A DNA stretch of 64,000 nucleotides, taken from an uncultured Oscillospiraceae bacterium (GTDB taxonomy: Bacteria > Bacillota > Clostridia > Oscillospirales > Oscillospiraceae). A program made the position numbers and the translations under genes. Location: contig CAPGBJ010000069.1 in the NCBI GenBank assembly GCA_948616425.1, positions 1 to 64,000 on the forward strand, read 5' to 3'. Below the pieces are notes generated by a model. That model had not been told where the DNA came from and did no database searches. It saw only the letters and a program-made list of their open reading frames with translations. Positions 8,111 through 16,967 of the stretch are shown one piece after another; position 1 is the stretch's first letter; every line of letters begins with the position of its first letter.

Positions 8111-8923
8111 TCAGCGCCACTGTCTGCGCAGCATATCAATGTCTTCATTCTTCTTCAGCAGCACGCCCAAGTAGGGGACCTCTTTCACAATGCGGTCGAC
8201 CTCCACGCCTCCGTGCTGAAGGGCCTGAATCCAGTCGATCACTTCGCTGGTAGAGGGTTTCTTTTTTATCTGGGGCAGGTTTCTGATTTTATAAAAGGCC
8301 TCCAGCACCTGGGTAAGCAGCTTGTCCTTGATATTAGGGTAATGGACTCGCACAATGTCCTCCATCAGCTCTCTGTCCGGGAACTCAATGTAGTGGAAGA
8401 CACATCGGCGCAGGAATGCGTCGGGCAGTTCCTTCTCCGCGTTGGAAGTGATAATGACAACAGGTCGGTGGTTGGCCTTGACTGTGCGGCCCGTCTCTGG
8501 AATGTAGAACTCCATTCGGTCCAGTTCCCACAACAGGTCGTTGGGAAACTCCAAGTCCGCCTTGTCGATCTCGTCAATCAGAAGGATAACCTGTTCCTCG
8601 CGGGTGAATGCCTCGCCCAGCTTGCCCAGCTTGACATACTTTTCAATATCATCCACCCCCTGGCCTCCAAACTGACTGTCGTAGAGGCGCTGGACCACAT
8701 CATAGACATACAGGCCATCCTGAGCCTTTGTGGTGGATTTGATATTCCAAATAATGAGCTCCTTGCCCAACGCCTGGGAGATGGCCTCCGCCAGCATAGT
8801 CTTGCCGGTACCCGGCTCCCCTTTGATCAGCAAAGGCTTTTGCAGCACCATAGCAATATTGGCCGCCCGGAGTAATTCCTCTGAGGCCACATAGTTTTGG
8901 CTCCCCTTAAATTCCTTCATCAT
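8111..8923 (-). CDS. MoxR-family AAA ATPase
   Basis: 270 residues. The listed ATG at 8923 follows GTGAGGA; an upstream TTG overlaps that ribosome site. Walker A GEPGTGKTML, Walker B VILLIDEIDKAD, sensor-1 VVIITSNAEKELPD, and arginine FLRRCVFHYIEFPD. MoxR-type AAA+ proteins act as chaperones that insert cofactors or metals or mature partner proteins, often with a VWA protein; no VWA gene is present here. The gene follows the metallo-hydrolase gene by 49 bp on the same strand, so both are probably one operon. The substrate is unknown. Confidence 0.88.
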   Translation of the reverse strand: MMKEFKGSQNYVASEELLRAANIAMVLQKPLLIKGEPGTGKTMLAEAISQALGKELIIWNIKSTTKAQDGLYVYDVVQRLYDSQFGGQGVDDIEKYVKLGKLGEAFTREEQVILLIDEIDKADLEFPNDLLWELDRMEFYIPETGRTVKANHRPVVIITSNAEKELPDAFLRRCVFHYIEFPDRELMEDIVRVHYPNIKDKLLTQVLEAFYKIRNLPQIKKKPSTSEVIDWIQALQHGGVEVDRIVKEVPYLGVLLKKNEDIDMLRRQWR

Positions 8924-8972
8924 CGAATCCTCACTTTTCAAAATCCCATGTTTGAACTGCCTCGCCCCAACC

Positions 8973-9590
8973 TCATATGTACTTAGGTTTGAGCACAGCA
9001 GTCTGTCTCCTCCCCCCAGGGTTGAGCTCCAATTCAGCGCTGGGATATGTCACCACATCGCTCCGCAATGCAGTAAACTGGTCCAAAGTGCCGATCACAT
9101 CGTAGCCAAACCCCTCCCCCCGGTAGTGCATGGGGATGACCACCTCGGGCGCCAGCTCCTCCACCAGACTGTGGGCCTGCAGCGCGTCAATTGTGTAATG
9201 GCCCCCCACTGGAATCAGCAGGGCAGTCAAGTTGTGCAGCTTGTCCCTCTGCTCTGCCGACAGTTCACAGCCCAGATCCCCCAGATGGGCCAACCGGCAT
9301 TGGCCGTCGTCCAGAATATGGATGGTGTTGCAGCCCCGCAGGGCGCCTCCCTGGTCGTCATGCCAGGCCTGCACAGTCTCCACCCGCCAGGGCGGCACCT
9401 GCCCCTGCCGCAGACTGACACACTCTACAGCCCCATGGTCGCGGTGGTCGTGGCTGCACAACACCTGGTCCGCTGTCTCCTCAAGGGGCCGATACCCGGG
9501 CACACTGCCCGGCTGATAGGGGTCCAGGATAGCGGTATATCCCCGAGATTCCACTTTAAAGCAAGAATGCCCCAGATAGGTAATATTCAA
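8973..9590 (-). CDS. MBL-fold metallo-hydrolase (UPF0173-like)
   Basis: 205 residues. It starts at TTG 9590, with AAGGAGGG seven bases before it. The beginning NITYLGHSCFKVES and the metal motif CSHDHRDHGAVE are typical of small metallo-beta-lactamase-fold hydrolases of the UPF0173/UlaG-like group; later histidines in IPMHYRGEGFGYD complete the site. No signal peptide, so cytoplasmic. Substrate not predictable. First gene of a probable two-gene operon with the MoxR ATPase. Confidence 0.85.
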   Translation of the reverse strand: MNITYLGHSCFKVESRGYTAILDPYQPGSVPGYRPLEETADQVLCSHDHRDHGAVECVSLRQGQVPPWRVETVQAWHDDQGGALRGCNTIHILDDGQCRLAHLGDLGCELSAEQRDKLHNLTALLIPVGGHYTIDALQAHSLVEELAPEVVIPMHYRGEGFGYDVIGTLDQFTALRSDVVTYPSAELELNPGGRRQTAVLKPKYI

Positions 9591-9767
9591 ATTAAGCCCT
9601 CCTTGTCAATCAATGGTCTTTAGGTAAAGTCATCGTTTTCAGCCTCTTCCTGCATTGGCGCAGCTTCTGTAGGCGGTACCCACCGGAGTCGTCCATATTC
9701 CTTGCCCATTCCCCACAAAATGGGCGCTCTCCTCCGCCATAACGCCGCCCATATCCCAAGTGTGTTG

Positions 9768-9796
9768 ACTATACCACATCCTCTGGCTGATTGCAA
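9768..9796 (-). promoter_or_regulatory. Promoter of the metallo-hydrolase/moxR operon
   Basis: TTGCAA (9796-9791), 17 nt spacer, TATAGT (9773-9768), with TGTGG before the -10 (extended -10). Twenty of 23 bases around the -10 and start are the same as at 28391-28413. Confidence 0.75.
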
Positions 9797-9828
9797 GGCG
9801 TACAAAACCCCCTGCCGCAGTCCAAACG

Positions 9829-9853
9829 CAAAAGGGACGGCCAAAACCGTCCC
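9829..9853 (-). terminator. Terminator after lysC
   Basis: GGGACGG/CCGTCCC stem with loop TTTTGG, then TTTTGCG on the minus strand, just beyond the lysC stop codon. Confidence 0.8.
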
Positions 9854-9861
9854 TTCTCGCA

Positions 9862-11088
9862 TCATGACGCGTTCCCGAACTCGCTGAAGAAGCGGTCGTG
9901 GATAACCTGAACAGCCCGGTCAGCATCCCGCTCGTCCACCAGGACAGACACCTTAATCTCACTGGTGGAAATCATATTGATGTTAATACCAGCGGAGTAC
10001 AGCGCCTCAAACATCTTGCAGGCCACACCGGCGTTGTGGGCCATGCCGGCCCCCACGATGGACACCTTGGCTACCTCTTCGCTGACCTCAATAGATTTAC
10101 AGCCGATAGCCTCCCTGTGCTCCTCCATCACCTCTTTGGCAGCTTGGGCATCGCCCTGGGCCACAGTAAAGCTGATGTCTTTGCTGTCATCTCGGCCAAT
10201 CGATTGGAGAATAATGTCTACATTGATCCCCTTTTTGGCCAACAGAGAGAAAATTTTAAAGGCGATACCGGGTTGATCCGCCAGTTCAACTAAGGCAATG
10301 CGCGCCACATCCTTATCCTTGGCCACACCGCTGACATGTGTCTTTTCCATCGCTTTGACGACCTCCTTCACTTTTGTACCAGGCTCTCCGCTGAAGCTGG
10401 ACAGCACCTCCAAATTCACGCTGTACCGCTTCGCCATCTCCACCGAGCGATTGTGGAGCACCTGGGCCCCCAGACTGGCCAGCTCCAGCATCTCGTCATA
10501 GGTGATCTCCTCCAGCTTCCGGGCCCCCGTTACACAGCGGGGATCGGCGGTGTAGACCCCGTCTACATCGGTGTAGATCTGACACAGGTCAGCATGGAGG
10601 GCAGTGGCCAGGGCCACGGCGGAAGTGTCGGACCCGCCCCGCCCCAAGGTTGTGATATCGTCGTACTTGTTGATCCCCTGAAAACCGGCCACCAGTACAA
10701 TCTTTTTCTTATCCAGTTCCTTCTGAATCCGCTCTGTCCGCACCCGTTTGATGCGGGCAGCGGAGTAGGCCGAGTCAGTAAGCATTCCCGCCTGCCAGCC
10801 CGTGAGGGAGATGGCCTGATAACCCATGCGCTCAATGGCCATCGCACACAGAGAGATGGAGATCTGTTCACCGGTGGCCAACAGCATATCCATTTCCCGC
10901 TTGGAGGCTCCAGGGTGAATCTCCCGGGCCTTCTCAATCAAATCGTCAGTGGTATCCCCCTGGGCGGACAGCACCACAACCACGCTGTGCCCCCTGCGGT
11001 AGGTCTCGGTGACAATCCGGGCCACATTCCGAATCTTATCGGCGTCCGCCACCGAACTGCCGCCAAATTTTTGTACAATGAGTGCCAT
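9862..11088 (-). CDS. lysC: Aspartate kinase
   Basis: 408 residues, the usual length of monofunctional aspartokinase. The ATG follows AGGGGGAATT. Start LIVQKFGGSSVADADKI is the kinase signature; GRGGSDTSAVALA binds nucleotide. Two ACT domains occupy about 265-400 (GIAFKIFSLLAKKGINVD, and a second with GININMISTSEIKVSVLV), the usual site of feedback by lysine and/or threonine. Reaction: aspartate + ATP to 4-phosphoaspartate, the entry to lysine, threonine and methionine synthesis. Last gene of the ACT-hom-lysC operon, 118 bp after hom. Confidence 0.97.
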   Translation of the reverse strand: MALIVQKFGGSSVADADKIRNVARIVTETYRRGHSVVVVLSAQGDTTDDLIEKAREIHPGASKREMDMLLATGEQISISLCAMAIERMGYQAISLTGWQAGMLTDSAYSAARIKRVRTERIQKELDKKKIVLVAGFQGINKYDDITTLGRGGSDTSAVALATALHADLCQIYTDVDGVYTADPRCVTGARKLEEITYDEMLELASLGAQVLHNRSVEMAKRYSVNLEVLSSFSGEPGTKVKEVVKAMEKTHVSGVAKDKDVARIALVELADQPGIAFKIFSLLAKKGINVDIILQSIGRDDSKDISFTVAQGDAQAAKEVMEEHREAIGCKSIEVSEEVAKVSIVGAGMAHNAGVACKMFEALYSAGININMISTSEIKVSVLVDERDADRAVQVIHDRFFSEFGNAS

Positions 11089-11206
11089 GTATGGAATTCC
11101 CCCTAAAAGGTTTGAGTTACTCGACTGGGCAGGGTACCCGCTCAGTCTCGCTTCGTTTGACAGCTCCCCACCATCCTATGCGGACAGCTTAGATCGGGCC
11201 AACGCC

Positions 11207-12424
11207 TTACACGGGGGCCAGCACCCGGAACAGGGAGTCCACCTTCGCCCCGGACAGCTTCTCCTCAATTTCAGGCCGTGTCATAGGCACGGTGAGGAAT
11301 GCCGCCTCCCCGGCCGGGGCGCCGCTGCGGGCCAGCAGCTGGATGTCGCCGCACCGCCTTTTTGCCTCATCGGCGGACAGTTGGGCCCGAACATACCAGG
11401 GGGAGTCCAGACAGTCGGCGGACACCACCAGGTCGGGAGCCCCCTCCTCCCAGCCGTTGTGTCGGTCCTTTTTCAGGTCCTTGGCGATGTCGATGACATC
11501 GGCCACCACGGCGGAGGCGGTGGGCAGCTTACCGGCCCCACGGCCATAGAACATGACATCGCCGATGGCGTTGCCGGTGACGGCAATGGCATTGAACACG
11601 TCCTCCACACCGGACAGGGGGTTCTCTCCAGGCACCAGGTGGGGGGCGACAAAGGCACACACCTTGCCGTCAGACCGGCGCAGGGCCCGTCCCAGCAGCT
11701 TAATCTTATCTCCCACCGAGTCGGCGTAGGCCACATCCTCCAGCGTGACCCCGCGGATACCTTGGGTGTTCACCTGGTCGGGGTAGATATGGCGACCGAA
11801 GGCCAGAGCGGCTAAAATGCAGATTTTCCGGCAGGCGTCGTGGCCGTCCACATCGGCAGTGGGGTCTTTCTCGGCGTAGCCATTGGCCTGGGCCTCCGCC
11901 AGGGCCTGGTCAAAGGTGAGTCCCGCCCGGATCATCCGTGTGAGGATATAGTTGGTGGTGCCGTTCAGAATACCGGTAACTTGCTCCAGCTCGTTGGCAG
12001 CCAGGCAGGAGGTGAGGGGCCGCAGGATGGGAATGCCCCCGCCTACGCTGGCCTCAAAGAGGTAACTGCACCCATGGGCACGGGCCAGCTGAAGCAGCTC
12101 AAAGCCATGGGTGGCCACCAACTCCTTGTTGGAGGTGACCACACTCTTGCCCGCCTTCAAGGCCCGGGTTGTAAAGTCCAGGGCAATCTTCGCCCCGCCA
12201 ATGGTCTCCACCACAATGTCCAGCTCCGGATCATTCTCAATCACAGCGAAATCTTTGACGAAGCAGTCCTTGTATGGGCTGTCAGGAAAGTCCCGCACAT
12301 CCAGAATATATTTCAGCCGCACCAAGTCGTCCACCCGGTGGTCAATAAGTCCGCCGTTGGTGGTGAGTACCTCGGCCACCCCGGATCCCACAGTTCCGAA
12401 ACCTAAAATCGCTACATTTACCAT
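11207..12424 (-). CDS. hom: Homoserine dehydrogenase
   Basis: 405 residues from ATG 12424 (GGAGGAG site); the open frame upstream is rejected. NAD(P) motif AILGFGTVGSGVAEVL at the N-terminus; catalytic region GGIPILRPL, NGTTNYILTRM and DPTADVDGHDACRK. The C-terminal tail after about residue 330 is shorter than a full ACT domain but resembles one. Reaction: aspartate semialdehyde to homoserine. It lies between the ACT regulator and lysC on the same strand, which suggests shared control of the aspartate family. Confidence 0.96.
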   Translation of the reverse strand: MVNVAILGFGTVGSGVAEVLTTNGGLIDHRVDDLVRLKYILDVRDFPDSPYKDCFVKDFAVIENDPELDIVVETIGGAKIALDFTTRALKAGKSVVTSNKELVATHGFELLQLARAHGCSYLFEASVGGGIPILRPLTSCLAANELEQVTGILNGTTNYILTRMIRAGLTFDQALAEAQANGYAEKDPTADVDGHDACRKICILAALAFGRHIYPDQVNTQGIRGVTLEDVAYADSVGDKIKLLGRALRRSDGKVCAFVAPHLVPGENPLSGVEDVFNAIAVTGNAIGDVMFYGRGAGKLPTASAVVADVIDIAKDLKKDRHNGWEEGAPDLVVSADCLDSPWYVRAQLSADEAKRRCGDIQLLARSGAPAGEAAFLTVPMTRPEIEEKLSGAKVDSLFRVLAPV

Positions 12425-12559
12425 TCTTTTTTCTCCTCCAGAATTTATTTTTCCGTCTGCAGGGCGGCTACAACCTACAAAGGCCAGACAGCACCTGCGC
12501 GCGACAGTCAAACCGCCTGCCGGTGCATACTGTGCGCCCTTCCCTATCCTCCGCCGCAT

Positions 12560-13000
12560 CTACCCCGCCAAAATCTCACATTTGATGACCCCCATGCCGG
12601 CCGATAGGTGAACCAGCACCTCTTCCAGCGGGTCCTGAAGGGCAGAGGTCTCTGCCGTCATGGTGACCACGGCGCAGCCGTTCACCGGAATGCTCTGGTT
12701 GATGGTTAGAATATTCACCCCGGTGCCCGCCAGCACATTTAACGCTCCAGACAGAACGCCTGGTTCATCCTTCAGCAGCACCTGGAAGGTGACAATGCGC
12801 CCATGAAGCATGTCATGAAAGGGCCGCACCGCATCCTTATATTTATAAAAGGCGCTGCGGCTGATATTCACCGCCTGGGCCGCACCATTTACAGTTTTTT
12901 CCTCTCCTGTCTCCAACAGGCGTTTGGCTTCCGCCACCTTTCGGAAAATCTCGGGCATGGCTTTGGCGTCCACTATAAAATACTTGGCCGGACCACTCAT
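12560..13000 (-). CDS. ACT domain protein, UPF0735/PheB type
   Basis: 146 residues from ATG 13000, preceded by TGGAGGATAG. The N-terminal half has a helix-turn-helix-like helical region (AAQAVNISRSAFYKYKD); the C-terminal half is one ACT domain (VTFQVLLKDEPGVLSGALN, NILTINQSIPVNG). The UPF0735/PheB family is common in Firmicutes and is often next to hom or pheA. It probably senses an amino acid and acts on expression or enzyme activity; this is inference. First gene of the operon with hom and lysC. Confidence 0.9.
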   Translation of the reverse strand: MSGPAKYFIVDAKAMPEIFRKVAEAKRLLETGEEKTVNGAAQAVNISRSAFYKYKDAVRPFHDMLHGRIVTFQVLLKDEPGVLSGALNVLAGTGVNILTINQSIPVNGCAVVTMTAETSALQDPLEEVLVHLSAGMGVIKCEILAG

Positions 13001-13068
13001 AACTATCCTCCAGTCTACGCAAAGTCGTTGTCCGTGTTGTGTGGTCATTTGTTCTTGTGCTGACGTCC

Positions 13069-13097
13069 ATTGTAACATACAACACTCCAGGCCGCAA
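13069..13097 (-). promoter_or_regulatory. Promoter of the ACT-hom-lysC operon
   Basis: TTGCGG (13097-13092), 17 nt spacer, TACAAT (13074-13069). The leader is about 60 nt, too short for a T-box, and no attenuator stem is evident. Confidence 0.7.
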
Positions 13098-13179
13098 CCC
13101 AAAAACTCTGTATGCTCTGTGGAACTTTCCCCTTATAAAGCGGCAAAGTTTCGTCATATTTCACATCAGAGCGCAAATC

Positions 13180-13209
13180 AGCGCCGCAGAACCAGTTGTC
13201 TGCGGCGCT
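13180..13209 (-). terminator. Hairpin after the PBP1A gene
   Basis: Perfect 11-bp GC-rich stem 13180-13190 / 13199-13209, 24 bp beyond the stop codon. Only a weak T-rich tail (GATTTG) follows on the minus strand, so its efficiency as a terminator is uncertain. Confidence 0.5.
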
Positions 13210-13232
13210 GAAAGTAGGATACGCACGTCCCG

Positions 13233-15941
13233 CTATCCCACCATGTTGTCTAATGGGGGGATCGGGTCAGTAGGGGGATCGGGCTGGTTGGACACTGGCG
13301 GGTCCACACTCGTTCCAGGGTCTGTGGTACTCCCGCCGGGGTCGTTGGGTTCTGTCCAAATGCCCCAGGGGTCGGCAGGGTTGAAACTTCCGCCGGGATC
13401 ACCAGGATTATTGGGGTCCAGCGGGTCCGGATCGACCACAGGAGGTTCCGTGTGAAGGGTACACAGCCCGTGGGCGCTGGCGGTCTCATAGCGCCAGACA
13501 CTGTCGTCCGCTATGGCCTTTCCAATCTGTTCCCGCTCATAGTCGGGGTAGCAAATCTGCTGTTTTCGCTCCTCTGGGCAGTAGGGGCCGGCCTGGTAGT
13601 ACAGCCCTGTCGGGCTGCCATCCTCCTTGAGAACAGGGCAGTCCAGACAGACGGTGACGGCCAGTTCCTCTTTATGGGCGGTACAGGTCAAACCCTCGGG
13701 GTAGTCCTCTGGAAATACGGAGCCCTTGGCTACCCGGCTGCCTCGCGGGTCCAGTTCACACCAGGTGGAAGCGGGCAGTCCGCTGTCCTGGCAGTAGACA
13801 ATGGTCCGCATCTCAGCGGGACGGGAGTAGTCCTTGTTGGGCAGCCCCTCGTGGAGTTGGGTCATCACCAGTTTCCACAGCGCCAGGGCGGGGTTGTTGT
13901 CCGCCTTGATCTTCATGTTGCGCTCATAACCTGTCCAGACGGCCGCGGTGTAATAGGGCGTATAGCCCACAAACCAGCGGTCGAAGTTATCGCTGGTGGT
14001 ACCAGTCTTACCCGCGGCATGCTGCCCCTTAATCCCACCCTGCCGGGCGCCGGTGCCCCCTTCCGCAAACACGCCTTGGAGCATCGTATTCATATAGTAG
14101 GCAGTGGTAGCCTTGATCGCCGGTTCAGACTTGGTGCTATTCTCCAGTAGCACCACCTCCTGTCCGTTCACCAGTTGGGTCACCTTGGTAAAGGTGCGGG
14201 AGGCGGTGTACATCCCGCCGTTGGGGAAGGTGGAGAAGGCTTCGGCCATATCCCGAGCATTGACGCCGTTGGTCAGGCCGCCCATAGCCATAGGGGCCAC
14301 ATCGATGTCGGTCTTCCAGGAACCGTAGATCATCCGGCCGGGTTCCAGCTCAATGTGGTAACGTTCCTGGACGAATTTAAAGCTCTCCTCCGGGTTGATA
14401 TAGTCGGACATAATGCGCACGGCGGCGGTGTTGAGCGACCGCTTCAGCGCCTCGTACAGAGGGACCAGCCCCCGGTAGCGTGAGGTGCCAGAGTTCAAGG
14501 GCCAGGCTTTATTCCCCATCATCTGGTAAGGGTAGTCGTCCAGCACAGTGTAGGGGTTGACCTTGCCAAACTCCAGGGCCGGGGAATAGACAGACAGCGG
14601 TTTCAAGGAGGAGCCGGGGGGACGGTGGCCGTTATTGGCATAGTTGCTGCCAAAGTTGAGGGTCTTCTCTCCAAACTGTCCAGCGATGGCCACCAGGTCG
14701 TGGGTCTCATTGTTGACCACGGCAATGGCCGACTGAAGCTGCTGCCCATCCTTGGCGGTGTAATTCAAGTTGGCTCGGTTGGTGTAGACCTCGTCCACAA
14801 TGGCCTGGGCTGCCGGGTCGTAGCAGGTGTAGATGCGCAGACCGCCCCGGCCCAAAATCTCGTTGATCCGCTTGTCCGACCAGCCGAAGTTGTCCTTCAT
14901 GGCCTGGCGCACATCGGAGATCACCGTCTCCTCATACCAGGTATAGATCTTGGTGTCGGCCCCCTCGCCCTGGGCCCGGACAAAGTTCAACTCCTGGGCC
15001 ACAGCCGCGTCGTGCTCCTCCTGGGAAATCATCCCCTGTTCCAGCATACACTGAAGCACCACCTCCTGGCGGTACTTGTTCCACTGGCGGGCGTCCCAGA
15101 TCTCCCCCTCCTTGTTGGGGGAGCGGTTGAAGGAGTAAGGGCCGTATTTGGAGGGGTTGTTGGTGATGGCGATGAGGCTGGCGCACTCGGCTAGGGTAAG
15201 CTCTGATACCGGCTTGCCAAAGTACTCCAGGGCGGCCGCCCCCACCCCCTCGCAGCCGCTGCCCAGGGGGATGATGTTCAGATAGTACTCCAAGGTGTAC
15301 TCCTTGGAGTTGTTCTGGGTGAAGCGGAAGGCCCGGACAATCTCGGTGATCTTCCGTTTCACCGTGGTCTCGTTGTACTGGGTCCGGTTTTTGATCAGCT
15401 GCTGGGTGATGGTGGAGCCGCCGGAGATATCCCGCCCGGTGAACATGCACAGCACCGCATAGCCCGTCCGCCGCCAGTCCACACCGGGGTGAGTCCAGAA
15501 TCGCTTATCCTCAATGGCCACGGTAGCCTGCTTTAGATATTCGGGCATCTCCTCATAGTCCACCCACATCTGGCTGGTTACACTGAGCAGTGTGGTCATC
15601 TCTTTATACTGGCCAGTCTCCTTGTCCTGGTAGTACATAACGCTGTTCTCCCCCAGGGGAAAATCGTCCAGACTCAGGTCGGCGATGGGGATAATCACCT
15701 CGTTGATATACACTGCGGCAAAGCAACACATCAGCGCACCGGTACAAAGACCGATGAGAAGCATAGTCCCCAGCACCTTAAACAGGATGCCCACCACCCG
15801 GACTACACCGCCTTTTTTCCGCTTCCGTCTGCGCCGCTGGGGCACGCCTTCCCCCGACTGCCGCTGGCGGCTGGGCGCCTGCCTGCGGGAGGGGTAGTCG
15901 CTATCCTCATAGAGAGAGTTGTGGTTGTTGTATTCTGACAC
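13233..15941 (-). CDS. Penicillin-binding protein 1A (bifunctional)
   Basis: 902 residues, starting at GTG 15941 with GGAGGT upstream. A basic cytoplasmic tail (RRRRKRKKGG) precedes one membrane helix (about 48-75). The GT51 glycosyltransferase shows EDKRFWTHPGVDW (catalytic Glu) and GGSTITQQLIKN; the transpeptidase shows SSLKP (nucleophile Ser), SLN and GKTGTT. It builds and crosslinks peptidoglycan on the outer face of the membrane. The C-terminal 70 residues are rich in Pro, Asp, Asn and Gly (DPLDPNNPGDPGG), a flexible tail. Monocistronic, with its own promoter and downstream hairpin. Confidence 0.96.
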   Translation of the reverse strand: MSEYNNHNSLYEDSDYPSRRQAPSRQRQSGEGVPQRRRRKRKKGGVVRVVGILFKVLGTMLLIGLCTGALMCCFAAVYINEVIIPIADLSLDDFPLGENSVMYYQDKETGQYKEMTTLLSVTSQMWVDYEEMPEYLKQATVAIEDKRFWTHPGVDWRRTGYAVLCMFTGRDISGGSTITQQLIKNRTQYNETTVKRKITEIVRAFRFTQNNSKEYTLEYYLNIIPLGSGCEGVGAAALEYFGKPVSELTLAECASLIAITNNPSKYGPYSFNRSPNKEGEIWDARQWNKYRQEVVLQCMLEQGMISQEEHDAAVAQELNFVRAQGEGADTKIYTWYEETVISDVRQAMKDNFGWSDKRINEILGRGGLRIYTCYDPAAQAIVDEVYTNRANLNYTAKDGQQLQSAIAVVNNETHDLVAIAGQFGEKTLNFGSNYANNGHRPPGSSLKPLSVYSPALEFGKVNPYTVLDDYPYQMMGNKAWPLNSGTSRYRGLVPLYEALKRSLNTAAVRIMSDYINPEESFKFVQERYHIELEPGRMIYGSWKTDIDVAPMAMGGLTNGVNARDMAEAFSTFPNGGMYTASRTFTKVTQLVNGQEVVLLENSTKSEPAIKATTAYYMNTMLQGVFAEGGTGARQGGIKGQHAAGKTGTTSDNFDRWFVGYTPYYTAAVWTGYERNMKIKADNNPALALWKLVMTQLHEGLPNKDYSRPAEMRTIVYCQDSGLPASTWCELDPRGSRVAKGSVFPEDYPEGLTCTAHKEELAVTVCLDCPVLKEDGSPTGLYYQAGPYCPEERKQQICYPDYEREQIGKAIADDSVWRYETASAHGLCTLHTEPPVVDPDPLDPNNPGDPGGSFNPADPWGIWTEPNDPGGSTTDPGTSVDPPVSNQPDPPTDPIPPLDNMVG

Positions 15942-16041
15942 AATTATACCTCCAGTCGGTCAAGAAAGATTGCTCCTCCGCCCCGACCTCTCCGGGCGAA
16001 ACTCCTTCCGCCCAGATCGCTGCTTGATTCCTTCTGGATGT

Positions 16042-16069
16042 ATTATACCAGATTTTCCATGTTTGTCCA
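16042..16069 (-). promoter_or_regulatory. Promoter of the PBP1A gene
   Basis: TGGACA (16069-16064), 16 nt spacer, TATAAT (16047-16042) on the minus strand. Confidence 0.65.
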
Positions 16070-16130
16070 CCCTTGATACTGGTTCCACCTCATTTTTCAA
16101 AGTTTCTTAAAATTTACCTGCGCTCCCCTC

Positions 16131-16159
16131 TTGCAATTTTTCCGCTGTCGGGGTAAAAT
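16131..16159 (+). promoter_or_regulatory. Promoter of the DUF1292 gene
   Basis: TTGCAA (16131-16136), 17 nt spacer, TAAAAT (16154-16159), about 30 bp before the ATG. Confidence 0.75.
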
Positions 16160-16189
16160 AAGGGCATCAAAGACAGGAGGACGCCCGCC

Positions 16190-16513
16190 ATGGAAGACAA
16201 CTTCGGCCCCGATTTTATCACCGTCACAGATGAGGACGGCAACGATTTTGAATTGGAGCTTGTAGACACTCTGGAACACCGGGGCGTCACTTACTACGCG
16301 ATGTTCCCCGCTGTGGAGGAGAATGAGTCCACTGGCCAGCCCAAGGATGTGGACGCGGACGACGAGGAGTACGGCCTGGTCATCATGAAGGCCATCCAGG
16401 ACAACGGCGAGGAGTTGCTGTCCACCTTGGACTCTGACGAGGAACTAGACACGATCTATGAGCTGTTTATGGAGCGTTTTTTCCAGGACGACGACGAGGA
16501 AGCGGACGGCTAG
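16190..16513 (+). CDS. DUF1292 domain protein
   Basis: 107 residues, acidic. AGGAGG lies before the ATG. The sequence FITVTDEDGNDFELELVDT and YYAMFPA is the DUF1292 pattern seen in small proteins across Firmicutes (often near yqgF/ruvX). Function unknown. The C-terminus is a run of Asp and Glu. Monocistronic, followed by a candidate structured RNA. Confidence 0.88.
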   Translation: MEDNFGPDFITVTDEDGNDFELELVDTLEHRGVTYYAMFPAVEENESTGQPKDVDADDEEYGLVIMKAIQDNGEELLSTLDSDEELDTIYELFMERFFQDDDEEADG

Positions 16514-16535
16514 GCGCCGCTCCAAAGCAGAAACC

Positions 16536-16745
16536 GGAAACATTCCTGCTCGGTGCGTGATGGGCTCTTTTAAACCCACATTTCTTAAACGGGACGCCCA
16601 CCTCACAGCGCGGCTTGCAGGCCTCCCGGCCCCCTTATGAGGTCAGCTGGACGTTGGAAGCAGAAAAACGCTGTGGAGGCGACCCACCTGCCATTACGTG
16701 CAGGTTTTAAACGGGTCCACACGGCCAGAGCGGGGTTTTAAAAAC
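16536..16745 (+). ncRNA. Candidate 6S-like structured RNA
   Basis: A gene-free, structure-rich stretch of about 210 nt. The ends pair (AAAC..CCTGCTC at 16538-16551 with GAGCGGGGTTTT at 16728-16739). An inner helix CACAGCG/CGCTGTG closes a long apical arm, and between them is a large bulge with a small 3' hairpin (ACCTGC/GCAGGT, closed by GACCC/GGGTC). Closing stem, central bubble with a 3' hairpin and apical arm is the layout of 6S RNA. Identity is inferred from this layout only; I could not align it to a covariance model. The strand follows the terminator at 16764. Confidence 0.45.
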
Positions 16746-16763
16746 AGATTCCTTAGCAGTTTA

Positions 16764-16791
16764 GCCGCGGCGGCAGCGCCGCGGCCTTTTT
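16764..16791 (+). terminator. Terminator after the candidate RNA
   Basis: Stem GCCGCGGCG / CGCCGCGGC with loop GCAG, then CTTTTTAA. Very stable. It ends either the candidate RNA or a DUF1292 read-through transcript. Confidence 0.85.
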
Positions 16792-16842
16792 AATGTCATT
16801 TTAAATATTTTGTAAATCCGTCCCTTTTTCTCTCCCCTCCCC

Positions 16843-16871
16843 TTGAAAGTTGGGGCGGTTTTTAGTATAAT
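16843..16871 (+). promoter_or_regulatory. Promoter of the PpiC foldase gene
   Basis: TTGAAA (16843-16848), 17 nt spacer, TATAAT (16866-16871). The start site near 16878 rules out the upstream ATG at 16881 as a normal start. Confidence 0.85.
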
Positions 16872-16967
16872 GACCCGGAAATGCCCGCCGCTCCCTTGGC
16901 AGTCAGGTGCGATCCCCAGCGGACATTTCTCATTTCAACATTGAACAACGAGAGGATTGAAGAAACT

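Noticed and set aside
9620..9865. 81-codon minus-strand frame between lysC and the metallo-hydrolase gene
   Set aside because: It spans the lysC terminator and the promoter of the next gene, and has no ribosome site.
13001..13068. T-box or amino-acid riboswitch ahead of the ACT-hom-lysC operon
   Set aside because: The leader from the predicted start is only about 65 nt and has no T-box sequence or terminator stem.
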